Source: Burkholderiaceae bacterium (GTDB lineage: Bacteria; Pseudomonadota; Gammaproteobacteria; Burkholderiales; Burkholderiaceae_F). From it: a DNA stretch of 12,268 nt. Positions 1 to 7,143 of the stretch are shown here, piece after piece; position 1 is the stretch's first letter, and each line of letters begins with the position of its first letter. Made by a program: the position numbers and the translations under genes. The notes beneath the pieces are model-generated. The model worked only from the letters and a program-made list of their open reading frames with translations. It ran no database searches and was not told the DNA's origin. Location of the stretch: assembly GCA_013813185.1 (NCBI GenBank), contig JACCSD010000336.1, positions 1-12,268 of the forward strand, in the 5' to 3' direction.

Positions 1-291
1 CTGAATCTTCTCGAACGTGGAACGATCGTTCTCGTCGACGTTGACGATCACATGCGTCGGGTTCAGCGCGCGCAGGGCGTCCAGCTTGACGTCCTTGGTG
101 CCACCGACCTTCGGCACGTCGCGCACCACTGCGCGCGGATGGATGCAAAAGCCGGTGCGGCCAACCACTTGCTCGCCGAGACCGAGGCTGAACAGAAGCT
201 CGGTGATGGACGGCACCAGCGAGACGACGCGCGCGTTTGGACCGGCCGTTGCATGGATGTGTCCGGCGGCGTCGACGGAGCGCGCAGCCAT
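1..291 (-). CDS. BtuF-like helical-backbone metal receptor (5' part, runs off left edge)
   Basis: The first 97 codons of a minus-strand gene are present, with no stop before base 1. The start of the TroA/BtuF-type periplasmic-binding fold (PF01497) is visible: a VVSLVPSITELLFSLG segment at residues 22-37, then GxxxQVVGRTGFCIHP around 38-52, then the VPKVGGTKDVKLDALRALNP segment at 59-78 and a VIVN strand at 81-84. This family binds cobalamin, haem or metal chelates and usually feeds an ABC importer. No signal peptide is visible before the domain, so this is probably one of the family members lacking a leader, or the leader lies in an unused upstream start. The ATG at 289-291 was chosen; an in-frame GTG sits directly before it. 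The gene starts 19 bases after the SDR stop, so it is probably last in the argS-dsbA run. The exact ligand cannot be told from this fragment. Confidence 0.8.
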   Translation of the reverse strand, partial: MAARSVDAAGHIHATAGPNARVVSLVPSITELLFSLGLGEQVVGRTGFCIHPRAVVRDVPKVGGTKDVKLDALRALNPTHVIVNVDENDRSTFEKIQ

Positions 292-310
292 CACCGCGGG
301 TTCATCCAAG

Positions 311-1078
311 TCACGCGTCGCCGGCGCGTGGCTTTTGCTTGCGATTCGACATCAGCCGATCGAACAACCAGCGCGGCATCAGTTTCAACAGGCTGCTCAC
401 CCCACCCATCTGCCACGGGATCGTGCGGTAACGCACTCCAGCGACAATCGCGTCGGCGGCGCGCTGCGCAAACGCATCTGCATCCATCAGAAACGGCATC
501 TGATACGGATTCTTCCTGGTCAGCGAAGTGCGAATGAAGCCCGGCGCGATCGTCACGACCTTGATGCCGTGCTTGGCCATCTCGACCCGCAGGCTTTCGC
601 AATAGACGATCGCGGCTGCCTTGGACGCGCAGTAAGCATCCGACCCCGGGAGGCCGCGCACGCCCGCCACACTGGCGATCCCGACCAGCGTCCCGCGGCG
701 GCGCGCCTTCATGCCGGCGATGAAGGGATGAAAAGTCGCGGCCATGCCGAGTACGTTGGTATCCATGACCCTGGCGAACTGCTCGAGGTCTTCGTGGAAC
801 TCGGTCTTCACGCCGATCGAAATGCCGGCATTCGCGATCACGATGTCGGTGCCACCGACCGCCGCGTCGAATGCGCGCGCAGTGCCGATCAATGCTTCCC
901 TGTCCGTGACATCGGCAACGTACGTGTGATGCTTGCCTGGCAGAGCGGCTTCGACGGCGTCGAGTGCATCGCGCCGCCGCGCCACCAAGCCAAGGCACGC
1001 GCCGCGCGTTGCGAACTCGTTCGCCAGCGCGGCGCCGATGCCGCTGGAGGCGCCGGTGATGAAAACGTTCAAACTCAT
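311..1078 (-). CDS. Short-chain dehydrogenase/reductase (SDR), classical type
   Basis: This is a 255-residue NAD(P)H-dependent oxidoreductase of the classical SDR family, of normal length. The cofactor glycine motif TGASSGIG is at residues 8-15. The acidic residue of the ADV motif is D56, the NAG motif is at 83-85, and the catalytic residues are S136 with Y149-x-x-x-K153 (YCASK). The PG turn after the active site is at 179-180. The C-terminus (about 220-250) is basic and hydrophobic (PWQMGG, LLKLMPRWLF) and may touch the membrane. The ATG at 1076-1078 was preferred over one 75 bases upstream because AGGAG lies just before it (1082-1086 on the plus strand), the protein then starts at the Rossmann strand, and the upstream extension is arginine-rich and lacks a ribosome site. 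The substrate cannot be inferred. A strong hairpin lies just upstream of the ribosome site. Confidence 0.9.
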   Translation of the reverse strand: MSLNVFITGASSGIGAALANEFATRGACLGLVARRRDALDAVEAALPGKHHTYVADVTDREALIGTARAFDAAVGGTDIVIANAGISIGVKTEFHEDLEQFARVMDTNVLGMAATFHPFIAGMKARRRGTLVGIASVAGVRGLPGSDAYCASKAAAIVYCESLRVEMAKHGIKVVTIAPGFIRTSLTRKNPYQMPFLMDADAFAQRAADAIVAGVRYRTIPWQMGGVSSLLKLMPRWLFDRLMSNRKQKPRAGDA

Positions 1079-1093
1079 GCGCTCCTCGTGTAC

Positions 1094-1112
1094 GCGACCG
1101 CTGCGCGGTCGC
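1094..1112. repeat. Perfect 8-bp inverted repeat, 3-base loop, upstream of SDR
   Basis: GCGACCGC (1094-1101), TGC, GCGGTCGC (1105-1112) forms a fully complementary GC-rich stem. In minus-strand mRNA the stem ends about 7 bases before the AGGAG of the SDR gene. There is no following T-tract, so it is not a standard intrinsic terminator. It could be an mRNA-stabilising, processing or partial attenuation element between dsbA and the SDR. Confidence 0.6.
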
Positions 1113-1163
1113 ACATGCACTCGCGCGACGAGCGACAGACGAACCGCAAACATTAGTTAGGTG

Positions 1164-1179
1164 CGCTCCCTTCGGAGCG
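1164..1179. repeat. 6-bp inverted repeat, 4-base loop, dsbA-SDR gap
   Basis: CGCTCC (1164-1169), CTTC, GGAGCG (1174-1179) can form a short hairpin downstream of dsbA. On the minus strand it is followed by GCACCTAACTAATGTTT, which has no real U-run. It is at best a weak terminator or a 3'-end protection stem for the dsbA message. Confidence 0.4.
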
Positions 1180-1181
1180 GC

Positions 1182-1195
1182 CGCGCGTACGCGCG
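1182..1195. repeat. 14-bp perfect palindrome CGCGCGTACGCGCG
   Basis: This self-complementary alternating purine-pyrimidine sequence lies 27 bases downstream of the dsbA stop, next to the 1164-1179 hairpin. It could be a dyad binding site or Z-DNA-prone DNA. In a genome this rich in CG steps it may also be chance. Confidence 0.35.
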
Positions 1196-1221
1196 CAGTA
1201 CAAAGGCGGGAAAAGTATGTG

Positions 1222-1863
1222 TTACTTCTTGCGTTCGGTTCTCGCGCGCTGCACCAGGCTGTCGAGTACGACCAGGCTTGCCTCGCGCGACCCGGCCATC
1301 GACGGGGCCGTCACGTACTTGCCGTCGACCGCCATGCTGGGTGTGCCGTCGATCTTGTAGGCGCGCCACACCTGTCCGGCGCGATTGGCGCGGGCACCGA
1401 CCGAGAACGAGTTGTACGCATCGAGCCACTGCTTGCGATCGATGCCTTGCGCCGCCATGAAGTCGGCGATCTCTTCGGGCTTCAGCATCGACATTCTCTT
1501 GACCTGAATCGCTTCGAACACCTTCGAGTGCAACTCGTTGGTCTTGCCGAGCGCCTCGAGCGTGTAATAGATGCGAACGTGCGGAACCGATTTCTCGTCC
1601 CACGAGATCGGAACGCGCCGATATTCGACATCGGCCGGCAGGTTTTTCCGCCAGCCCTGCAGCACCGGGTCATAGGACATGCAGTGCGGGCATGAGTACT
1701 GGAAGAATTCGACCACTTCGATCTTGTTGCCCGATTCGGACGGCTGCGGCGGCGTGACGGGCCGGAAATCCTTCAGCTCCTGCAACGGCCGGCCGGACTG
1801 TGCCCAGGCGATACCGGGGACGGCTGCAACAGCGATCATCAAACGACGGCGCTTAATCAACAT
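1222..1863 (-). CDS. dsbA: Thiol:disulfide interchange protein DsbA
   Basis: This 213-residue periplasmic oxidase introduces disulfides into exported proteins and is recycled by DsbB. A Sec signal peptide covers about residues 1-22 (basic MLIKRRR, hydrophobic core, AWA cleavage site before QS). The thioredoxin-fold active site CPHC is at 58-61 in the context VEFFQYSCPHC, and the cis-proline loop GTPS is at 173-176. The helical insert lies between them (about 90-165). Length and motifs fit the DsbA subfamily, with no missing key residue. The ATG at 1861-1863 was chosen over an upstream start at 1941 because GGAGA sits 6 bases before it and the signal peptide starts there. It follows the SPOR gene after a 113-base gap, so it could be in the argS transcript or have its own promoter. 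No convincing promoter was seen in that gap. Confidence 0.95.
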   Translation of the reverse strand: MLIKRRRLMIAVAAVPGIAWAQSGRPLQELKDFRPVTPPQPSESGNKIEVVEFFQYSCPHCMSYDPVLQGWRKNLPADVEYRRVPISWDEKSVPHVRIYYTLEALGKTNELHSKVFEAIQVKRMSMLKPEEIADFMAAQGIDRKQWLDAYNSFSVGARANRAGQVWRAYKIDGTPSMAVDGKYVTAPSMAGSREASLVVLDSLVQRARTERKK

Positions 1864-1976
1864 TGAAGCTCTCCACAACTTTGAAATCTTTCGGGTTGAA
1901 TGTGCGGCAGCAGTATCGCAATAGCAACGTCGTTCAGACACGCGCCGATGACAGGGGTTTCAGGCGCTATTTCAGC

Positions 1977-2519
1977 TCATTTAAGCCTGACCAGTTGAAC
2001 GTCGATGCCGTTTTCTGCCATCGTTTTGCGAATCCGATTGACGTCGTCAAGGTTGCCGTATGGACCGAGGCGCACGCGATACAGCGTGGTGCCGTCCTGC
2101 TCGCGCGGAAAAACGCGGGCGTCAAAGCCCAGCAGCGCCAAGCGTGCTCGCATCGAGTCCGCATCGTCGGCCGTCCGAAAGGCGCCCGCCTGCAACAGAA
2201 AGCGCGAGTCTTCGGCCGGAAAAATGTTGCCCTTTTCGGCCGGCGGGGGGGCGGCCTTGGGATCGGTCGCCGGATTGATCTTCGCAGGCTCGGGTACGGC
2301 GACTTTCGCGGGCGCTTGACTGTATAGCGGCTTGTTCGGATCGGGCAGCGGGCCGGTGCCCGCCGGGTTCACATGGTCGCTGGCCGGCCGAACTTTGTTG
2401 ACGAACGGCACCGGCGCGTTGGTAATGAAAAGTGCCACTGCCACCGCGATTGCCAAGCCAAGCACCAGGCCGGCGATGAAGCCGACCAGTGTTGTTCCGC
2501 GTTGCAAAGTATTAGGCAC
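1977..2519 (-). CDS. SPOR-domain membrane protein (FtsN-like topology)
   Basis: This 180-residue bitopic inner-membrane protein has a short cytoplasmic tail (1-9), one transmembrane helix (about 10-33, rich in G, L, A and V) and a proline/alanine/lysine-rich periplasmic linker (about 36-103). A C-terminal SPOR domain (about 107-179) starts with the FLLQAGAF strand and contains the TLYRVRLGPY segment. SPOR domains bind glycan strands lacking stem peptides and bring proteins to the division septum. The layout is that of FtsN, but the name is not certain because other SPOR proteins share it. It probably starts at GTG (2517-2519), 15 bases after the argS stop and in the same reading frame as argS. 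The ribosome site is weak (A-rich GAAAAA), suggesting translational coupling to argS. Confidence 0.9.
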   Translation of the reverse strand: MPNTLQRGTTLVGFIAGLVLGLAIAVAVALFITNAPVPFVNKVRPASDHVNPAGTGPLPDPNKPLYSQAPAKVAVPEPAKINPATDPKAAPPPAEKGNIFPAEDSRFLLQAGAFRTADDADSMRARLALLGFDARVFPREQDGTTLYRVRLGPYGNLDDVNRIRKTMAENGIDVQLVRLK

Positions 2520-2534
2520 TTTTTCAGTTTCGCT

Positions 2535-4271
2535 TCACATGCGTTGGGGTGCTGAAACGCCGAGTAACCCGAGTCCGTTCGCCAGCACCTGACGCGTGGC
2601 AAACAGCAGCGCCAACCGGGCGTTGCGCGTGTTTTCATCGTCCACCAGCACGCGCTCGGCATTGTAGTAGGCGTGAAAACTGGCGGCGAGTTCCTTCAGG
2701 TAAGAGGCCACCTGATGGGGGGCGGCATCACGTGCGGCGTCCGCAATCGCAGCCGGATACTCGGCCAGCCGCTTCATCAGCGACTGCTCGCGCTCGCTTT
2801 GCAGCGGCGCGAGATCGACGCGTTCGACCGCAGGCGCACTGAACCCTTTTTCTTGCGCTTGCACCAGCACCGAACAGACGCGCGCGTGTGCGTACTGCAC
2901 GTAGTAAACCGGGTTGTCCTCCGATTTGGAGACCGCCAGGTCGACATCGAACACGAACTCCGCGTCGGGCTTGCGTGACACCAGAAAAAATCGGGTCGCG
3001 TCGCGCCCGACCCAATCGAGCAGATCGCGCAGCGTCACATAGGTACCGGCACGCTTGCTCATCTTCACTTCTTCGGCGCCCTTGGTCACCCGTAGCATCT
3101 TGTGCAAAACGTAGTCCGGGTATCCGCGCGGCACGGCGATGCCGAGCGCGTTCGCTGCCGCCTGCAGGCCGGCGCGCACACGCGCGACAGTGCCAAAGTG
3201 ATCGCCGCCTTGCACGTTGATCACCCTGTCGTAGCCACGCTGCAGCTTGATGATGTGATACGCGACGTCGGGCACAAAGTAGGTATAGGTGCCGTCCGAC
3301 TTGCGCATGACGCGATCCTTGTCGTCCGCCGACGGCCCCCCTTGCCCGGCGAGCTCACCGTTTGTTCCGAGCGCAGTGGTCTTGAGCCAGAGCGCGCCGC
3401 CTTCCTCGTACGTCATGCCGGATGCGACCATCGCCGACACCGCTGCTTCAACCTTGTTGTCGCGATACAGCGAGGATTCGAGAAAGAAGCTGTCGAAGAA
3501 AACGCCGAGCGCTGCGAGGTCGCGATCCTGTTCGTTGCGCAGGTAGGCGACAGCGAAGCGTTCGAGGGCGGCGAGGTCGTCGACGTCACCGCTTGCGATA
3601 ACGGTGACTCCTTCGCGCGTGATCGCGGCGCGCGCCAGATAGTCGCGTGCGATCTCTGCAATGTATTCGCCACGGTAGCCGCTTTCCGGAAACTCGACGG
3701 CCTCGCCCTGCAGTTCCTTCGCGCGCACCTGCACCGACTGCGCCAGCGTTGCGATCTGTACGCCGGCGTCGTTGTAGTAGAACTCGCGCGTGACGTGCCA
3801 CCCTTGCGCGGCGAGCAAATTGGCCAGCACGTCGCCGAGCGCTGCCTGCCGTGCATGGCCCAGATGCAGCGGGCCGGTCGGATTGGCGGACACGAACTCG
3901 ACCATGACACGCTCGCCGTTATGCGCGTCGCTGATACCGAAGTGGCCGGCTTCTTGCAATGCTTCGCGTACGACTTGCTGCCGGGCGCTGGCGGCGAGCC
4001 GCAGGTTGATGAATCCAGGGCCGGCCACCTCGACCTTGTCCAACAGAAATGAAAACGCGCCCGCCGCGCGCATCGTGGTCGCAATATCGGTCGCCACCTC
4101 GCGTGGATTTTTCTTTTGAGCCTTAGCGATCTGCAGAGCGACGTTGGTAGCGACATCCCCATGCGCTTCGACCTTAGGCCGCTCGAGCACAACTTGCATA
4201 CCCGTCACGCCCAGCTGTGCGCAAGCGTCTTCGATCAAACCGACGAGTTGTTGTTTGTGCGAGGGAAGCAT
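2535..4271 (-). CDS. argS: Arginyl-tRNA synthetase
   Basis: This 578-residue class I aminoacyl-tRNA synthetase charges tRNA-Arg in the cytoplasm. An N-terminal Add-1 domain covers about 1-95 (GDVATNVALQIAK, then GPGFINLRL). The HIGH signature appears as HLGH at 136-139, preceded by SANPTGPL. The catalytic core includes EFYYNDAG at 163-170 and a GGDHFG motif at 355-360. The KMSKS counterpart is KMSKR at 403-407. A DALR-type anticodon-binding domain ends the protein, with the terminal GVSAPQRM. Length and motifs are normal. The ATG at 4269-4271 was chosen because related beta-proteobacterial enzymes begin with MLP; an in-frame TTG at 4302-4304 would add 11 unlikely residues. The ribosome site is weak. 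It heads the minus-strand run toward dsbA. Confidence 0.97.
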   Translation of the reverse strand: MLPSHKQQLVGLIEDACAQLGVTGMQVVLERPKVEAHGDVATNVALQIAKAQKKNPREVATDIATTMRAAGAFSFLLDKVEVAGPGFINLRLAASARQQVVREALQEAGHFGISDAHNGERVMVEFVSANPTGPLHLGHARQAALGDVLANLLAAQGWHVTREFYYNDAGVQIATLAQSVQVRAKELQGEAVEFPESGYRGEYIAEIARDYLARAAITREGVTVIASGDVDDLAALERFAVAYLRNEQDRDLAALGVFFDSFFLESSLYRDNKVEAAVSAMVASGMTYEEGGALWLKTTALGTNGELAGQGGPSADDKDRVMRKSDGTYTYFVPDVAYHIIKLQRGYDRVINVQGGDHFGTVARVRAGLQAAANALGIAVPRGYPDYVLHKMLRVTKGAEEVKMSKRAGTYVTLRDLLDWVGRDATRFFLVSRKPDAEFVFDVDLAVSKSEDNPVYYVQYAHARVCSVLVQAQEKGFSAPAVERVDLAPLQSEREQSLMKRLAEYPAAIADAARDAAPHQVASYLKELAASFHAYYNAERVLVDDENTRNARLALLFATRQVLANGLGLLGVSAPQRM

Positions 4272-4417
4272 CGCGCGGCGCTCAATTTGCGCCCCATCAC
4301 GCAAGGCCGCGCAGTTTACTCAAGAGGTTGCTAAGGCGGTCAGCGCTCGCGCTGCAGACATACTGTGGTCTTGGATCGCCCTTAGAATGAAACGGCATGT
4401 TTACAAATGAGGAGACC
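4272..4417. promoter_or_regulatory. Divergent promoter region, argS versus ABC operon
   Basis: These 146 bases separate the starts of two divergent transcription units, so both should have promoters here. On the plus strand a TAGAAT (4383-4388) could be a -10 box, but no good -35 was found at the right distance. On the minus strand TAAACT (plus 4313-4318) with CTGACC 19 bases upstream is a weak candidate for argS. A short inverted repeat CAGCGC-TC-GCGCTG lies at 4341-4354. I did not see a clear Pho box pair. The AGGAG at 4410-4414 serves the solute-binding protein. Confidence 0.45.
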
Positions 4418-5434
4418 ATGAACCGACGCCGACTTCTGAAATCCGCCGCTGTCGCAGGCGCGTTTAGCGCGCTGCCCGGGCTTTTGCTGGCGCAGCAACA
4501 GCGCGCCATTTGCTACAACTGCCCGCCCGAGTGGGCCGACTGGGGCGGCATGCTGAAGCTGATCAATCAGCGTTTGAACATTTCGGTTCCGCCGGATAAC
4601 AAGAACTCGGGGCAATCGCTGGCAGCGCTGATCGCCGAGAAGGGCAACCCGGTGGCCGATGTGACCTACCTCGGCGGTCAAGTCGGCCCGCAGGCGCGCG
4701 AGGCCGGCGTTCTGGCTCAGTATCGCCCACAGCGCTGGAACGACATTCCTGCCGGCTTGAAAGATCCGGATGGATACTGGTTCACGATTCACTCGGGCAC
4801 GCTGGGCTTGTTCATCAACACGGCCGCGCTTCGCGGCAAGCCGGTGCCCCGCTCGTGGCGTGACCTGACCAATGCCGATTACAAAGGGATGGTCGGCTAC
4901 CTGAATCCGGCGAGTGCGGCCGTCGGCCAGGTCGGTGTGATCGCAGTCAACCTGGCGCTGGGCGGTACCTACGACAACCTCGATCCGGGGATTGCTTACT
5001 TCAAGCAGCTGCAAGCGAACGATCCGATCGTGCCAACGCAAACCGCGTATGCGCGCGTGCTGTCGGGCGAGATTCCGATTCTGTTCGACTACGACTTCAA
5101 CGCCTATCGCGCGCAGTACACCGACAAGGCGCCGGTGCAGTTCGTGATTCCGCGCGAAGGCACACAGCAGCTTCCGTACGTGATGGGACTGGTCGCGCGC
5201 GGTCCGAATCCCGACCACGGACGCCGCATGCTCGATTTTGTGTTGTCCGATGAGGGGCAGCGGCATTGGGGAAACGCGTTCTTGCGGCCCGTTTTCCCGT
5301 CCGCGATGAGCGCGGAGGTGCGCGCTCGTTTTGTGGCCGACGCGGAATATGCGCGCGCGCAACCGATCGATGTCTTCAAGCTTTCGAGCGTGGCAAAGGT
5401 AATCGGCGAGCGTTATCGAAAAGACGTAGGCTAA
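4418..5434 (+). CDS. ABC transporter periplasmic solute-binding protein (Fbp/PotD-like class)
   Basis: This 338-residue exported solute-binding protein captures the substrate for the two permeases and ATPase that follow. The leader MNRRRLLKSAAVAGAF... with an LLLAQ end (about 1-26) looks like a Tat signal (RRxLLK). The rest resembles the extracellular solute-binding family of iron, polyamine and aminoethylphosphonate importers: a SGQSLAALIAEKGNPVADV segment (65-82), WFTIHSGTLGLFINT (121-135), PRSWRDL (144-150), ILFDYDFNAY (221-230) and a C-terminal LDFVLSDEGQ (272-281). The mature N-terminus carries a CYNC pair (C32, C35), unusual for this fold. The start at 4418 was preferred to an ATG at 4397 because AGGAG precedes it and the Tat motif sits at the terminus. 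The GpdQ-like enzyme downstream suggests a phosphodiester ligand, but the sequence alone does not prove it. Confidence 0.88.
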   Translation: MNRRRLLKSAAVAGAFSALPGLLLAQQQRAICYNCPPEWADWGGMLKLINQRLNISVPPDNKNSGQSLAALIAEKGNPVADVTYLGGQVGPQAREAGVLAQYRPQRWNDIPAGLKDPDGYWFTIHSGTLGLFINTAALRGKPVPRSWRDLTNADYKGMVGYLNPASAAVGQVGVIAVNLALGGTYDNLDPGIAYFKQLQANDPIVPTQTAYARVLSGEIPILFDYDFNAYRAQYTDKAPVQFVIPREGTQQLPYVMGLVARGPNPDHGRRMLDFVLSDEGQRHWGNAFLRPVFPSAMSAEVRARFVADAEYARAQPIDVFKLSSVAKVIGERYRKDVG

Positions 5435-5443
5435 GGCAGCGAA

Positions 5444-6328
5444 GTGAGTCGGGCTTCCGAAGCCAACCGCATTGCGACGCCAGTTCCACACCGCCGGCTT
5501 CGCACTGCGCTAGGTAACGAAGGCCCGATTCTGGTTTGGCTGCTGCTGCCGGCCGCGATCGTCTTTACTGCATTTTTTCTTCTGCCGCTCGGCAACCTGT
5601 TCCTGATCGGCGGCTCAGGTGCGCGCGGTTGGGGCGCCTACACCGCGGTGCTGACCGATCCGCAGTATCTGCGCAGCCTGGTGTCCACCGTGGCGCTGGC
5701 AGCGGCGACCACCGTTGCAACGTTGTTAATCTCAGGGATCACCGGCGTGTTCCTGACTCGCGCGCGCTTTCGCGGGCGCGCTTTGCTGGCGGCACTGCTG
5801 ACGCTGCCGCTCGCGTTTCCCGGTGTCGTCATTGGGTTCATGGTGATCATGCTGGCTGGCCGGCAGGGTTTGATTCCGGACATCAGTGAGCGCCTGATCG
5901 GCGAGCGAATCGTGTTTGCCTATTCGATGGCGGGACTGTTTCTCGGCTATTTGTATTTTTCGATTCCGCGCACGATTCTTACCGTCATGGCCGCTGCCGA
6001 GAAACTTGATCTGCGTTTGGAGGAAGCGGCGCGATCGCTCGGCGCCGGGCCGCTGCGTGTGGTCAGCGACGTGATCGTTCCGGCGCTCAAGCCTGCGTTG
6101 TTGTCGGCCGGTGCGATCTGCTTTGCCACCGCCATGGGCGCGTTTGGAACCGCGTTCACTCTGGCCACCCGAATCAACGTGCTGCCGATGGTGATCTATA
6201 CCGAGTTCACGTTGCAGGCGAACGTGGCGACAGCGGCTGCGCTGTCGTTCGTTCTCGGCGCGCTGACGTGGGCGGTGCTGGCCACCGTTCGTACCGCAGC
6301 GGGCACCACCGTGGCTGCAGCCGGATAA
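5444..6328 (+). CDS. ABC transporter permease, subunit 1
   Basis: This 294-residue inner-membrane subunit of a binding-protein-dependent importer has about six hydrophobic segments (about 29-50, 78-104, 112-137, 158-180, 217-240 and 263-284). The cytoplasmic EAA loop, which docks on the ATPase, is seen as EEAARSLGAGPLRVVSDVIVP at 193-213. It belongs to the PotB/CysT-like permease fold (BPD_transp_1). The GTG start at 5444 lies 9 bases after the solute-binding protein stop, and AAGG overlaps that stop about 7 bases before the GTG. The permease ends 2 bases before the second permease, so the two are translated together and very likely form a heterodimer. Confidence 0.92.
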   Translation: MSRASEANRIATPVPHRRLRTALGNEGPILVWLLLPAAIVFTAFFLLPLGNLFLIGGSGARGWGAYTAVLTDPQYLRSLVSTVALAAATTVATLLISGITGVFLTRARFRGRALLAALLTLPLAFPGVVIGFMVIMLAGRQGLIPDISERLIGERIVFAYSMAGLFLGYLYFSIPRTILTVMAAAEKLDLRLEEAARSLGAGPLRVVSDVIVPALKPALLSAGAICFATAMGAFGTAFTLATRINVLPMVIYTEFTLQANVATAAALSFVLGALTWAVLATVRTAAGTTVAAAG

Positions 6329-6330
6329 GC

Positions 6331-7143
6331 ATGCGCCGCTCAATCTGGTTCTGGCCGCTGCTCGCGTTCACGATCGTCGTGTGCGCCTTTCTGATCGTTC
6401 CGGTCGGCATGTCGATGCTGGCGGGCGTGACGCGCAACTACTTTATCGGGATCGAAAGCGGCGTCACGCTCGAGTGGGTAATCAAGGTTTGGACCGATTA
6501 CCGGCACACGATTCTGCTTTCGATTCAGATCGCGCTGGCGTGCCTCGTGTGCACCTTGCTGCTTGGAGTGCCCGCCGCCTATGCCCTAGCGCGCGCCAAC
6601 AACGCGGCCACGCGGGTTATCGAGGAACTGCTGGTAATGCCGGTCGCCATTCCGGGACTGGCCACCGCGCTCGCGTTGATTGTCACGTTCGGCAACTGGG
6701 GCGGATTTCGTCGCAGCTGGCTGATCATCCTGGTTGGGCATGTGCTGTTCACTCTGCCGTTCATGGTGCGAAGTGTGCTCGCGGTACTGTCATCGATCGA
6801 CTTGAAGTCACTCGAGGAAGGGGCACGCAGCCTGGGCGCGAGTTTCACGCAGCGGTTTTTCGGAATTGTGTTGCCGAATTGCCGCGCCGGCATCGTCGCC
6901 GGCTCGCTGATGGTGGTGACATTGTCGATCGGCGAGTTCAACATGACGCTGTTGCTGCACACGCCGCTGACACCGACCTTGCCCGTGGGTCTCGCCGATG
7001 CCTATGCGTCGCTGCGGCTCGAAGTCGGCTCTGCCTACACGCTGATCTTTTTCGTCATCATCATTCCTCTGCTGATAGCACTTCAATGGGCGTCGCAGCC
7101 GGTGAATCCGGCGCGTTCGGCGCAACAGCGTAAGCCGGTATGA
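6331..7143 (+). CDS. ABC transporter permease, subunit 2
   Basis: This second BPD_transp_1 permease (270 residues) is the PotC-like partner of the upstream one. Hydrophobic segments are at about 8-30, 61-86, 98-120, 130-153, 185-205 and 234-252. The EAA loop is EEGARSLGASFTQRFF at 162-177, with the LPN turn at 181-183. The ATG at 6331, 2 bases after the previous stop, is preferred; an in-frame start at 6268 would overlap the first permease and add arginine- and serine-rich residues that do not look like a permease terminus. The stop overlaps the ATPase start as ATGA (7140-7143), indicating tight coupling. Confidence 0.92.
   Translation: MRRSIWFWPLLAFTIVVCAFLIVPVGMSMLAGVTRNYFIGIESGVTLEWVIKVWTDYRHTILLSIQIALACLVCTLLLGVPAAYALARANNAATRVIEELLVMPVAIPGLATALALIVTFGNWGGFRRSWLIILVGHVLFTLPFMVRSVLAVLSSIDLKSLEEGARSLGASFTQRFFGIVLPNCRAGIVAGSLMVVTLSIGEFNMTLLLHTPLTPTLPVGLADAYASLRLEVGSAYTLIFFVIIIPLLIALQWASQPVNPARSAQQRKPV

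Noticed and set aside
17..1156. A 379-residue plus-strand open frame opposite the SDR and BtuF-like genes
   Set aside because: It is antisense to two genes with clear family motifs, is rich in R, A, H and P, and has no recognisable domain. Long antisense frames are expected in GC-rich DNA.
1164..1200. Intrinsic terminator after dsbA
   Set aside because: The stems are present but no T-tract follows on the minus strand, so it is not called as a terminator.
3102..4052. A 316-residue plus-strand frame inside argS
   Set aside because: It is antisense to the argS catalytic core, which has intact HLGH and KMSKR motifs; the frame has no domain or ribosome site.
4330..4417. Pho box upstream of the importer operon
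   Set aside because: I looked for paired CTGTCAT-like repeats because of the phosphodiesterase, and found only a single CTGCAGACAT / ACTGTGGT area that does not fit the 11-base repeat spacing.
4382..5491. A 369-residue minus-strand frame over the solute-binding protein gene
   Set aside because: The plus-strand gene has a signal peptide, ribosome site and family motifs. The antisense product is arginine/histidine-rich with no domain.
5732..6343. A 203-residue minus-strand frame over permease 1
   Set aside because: It is antisense to a permease with an EAA loop, and its composition (R, H, Q) is typical of an antisense shadow.
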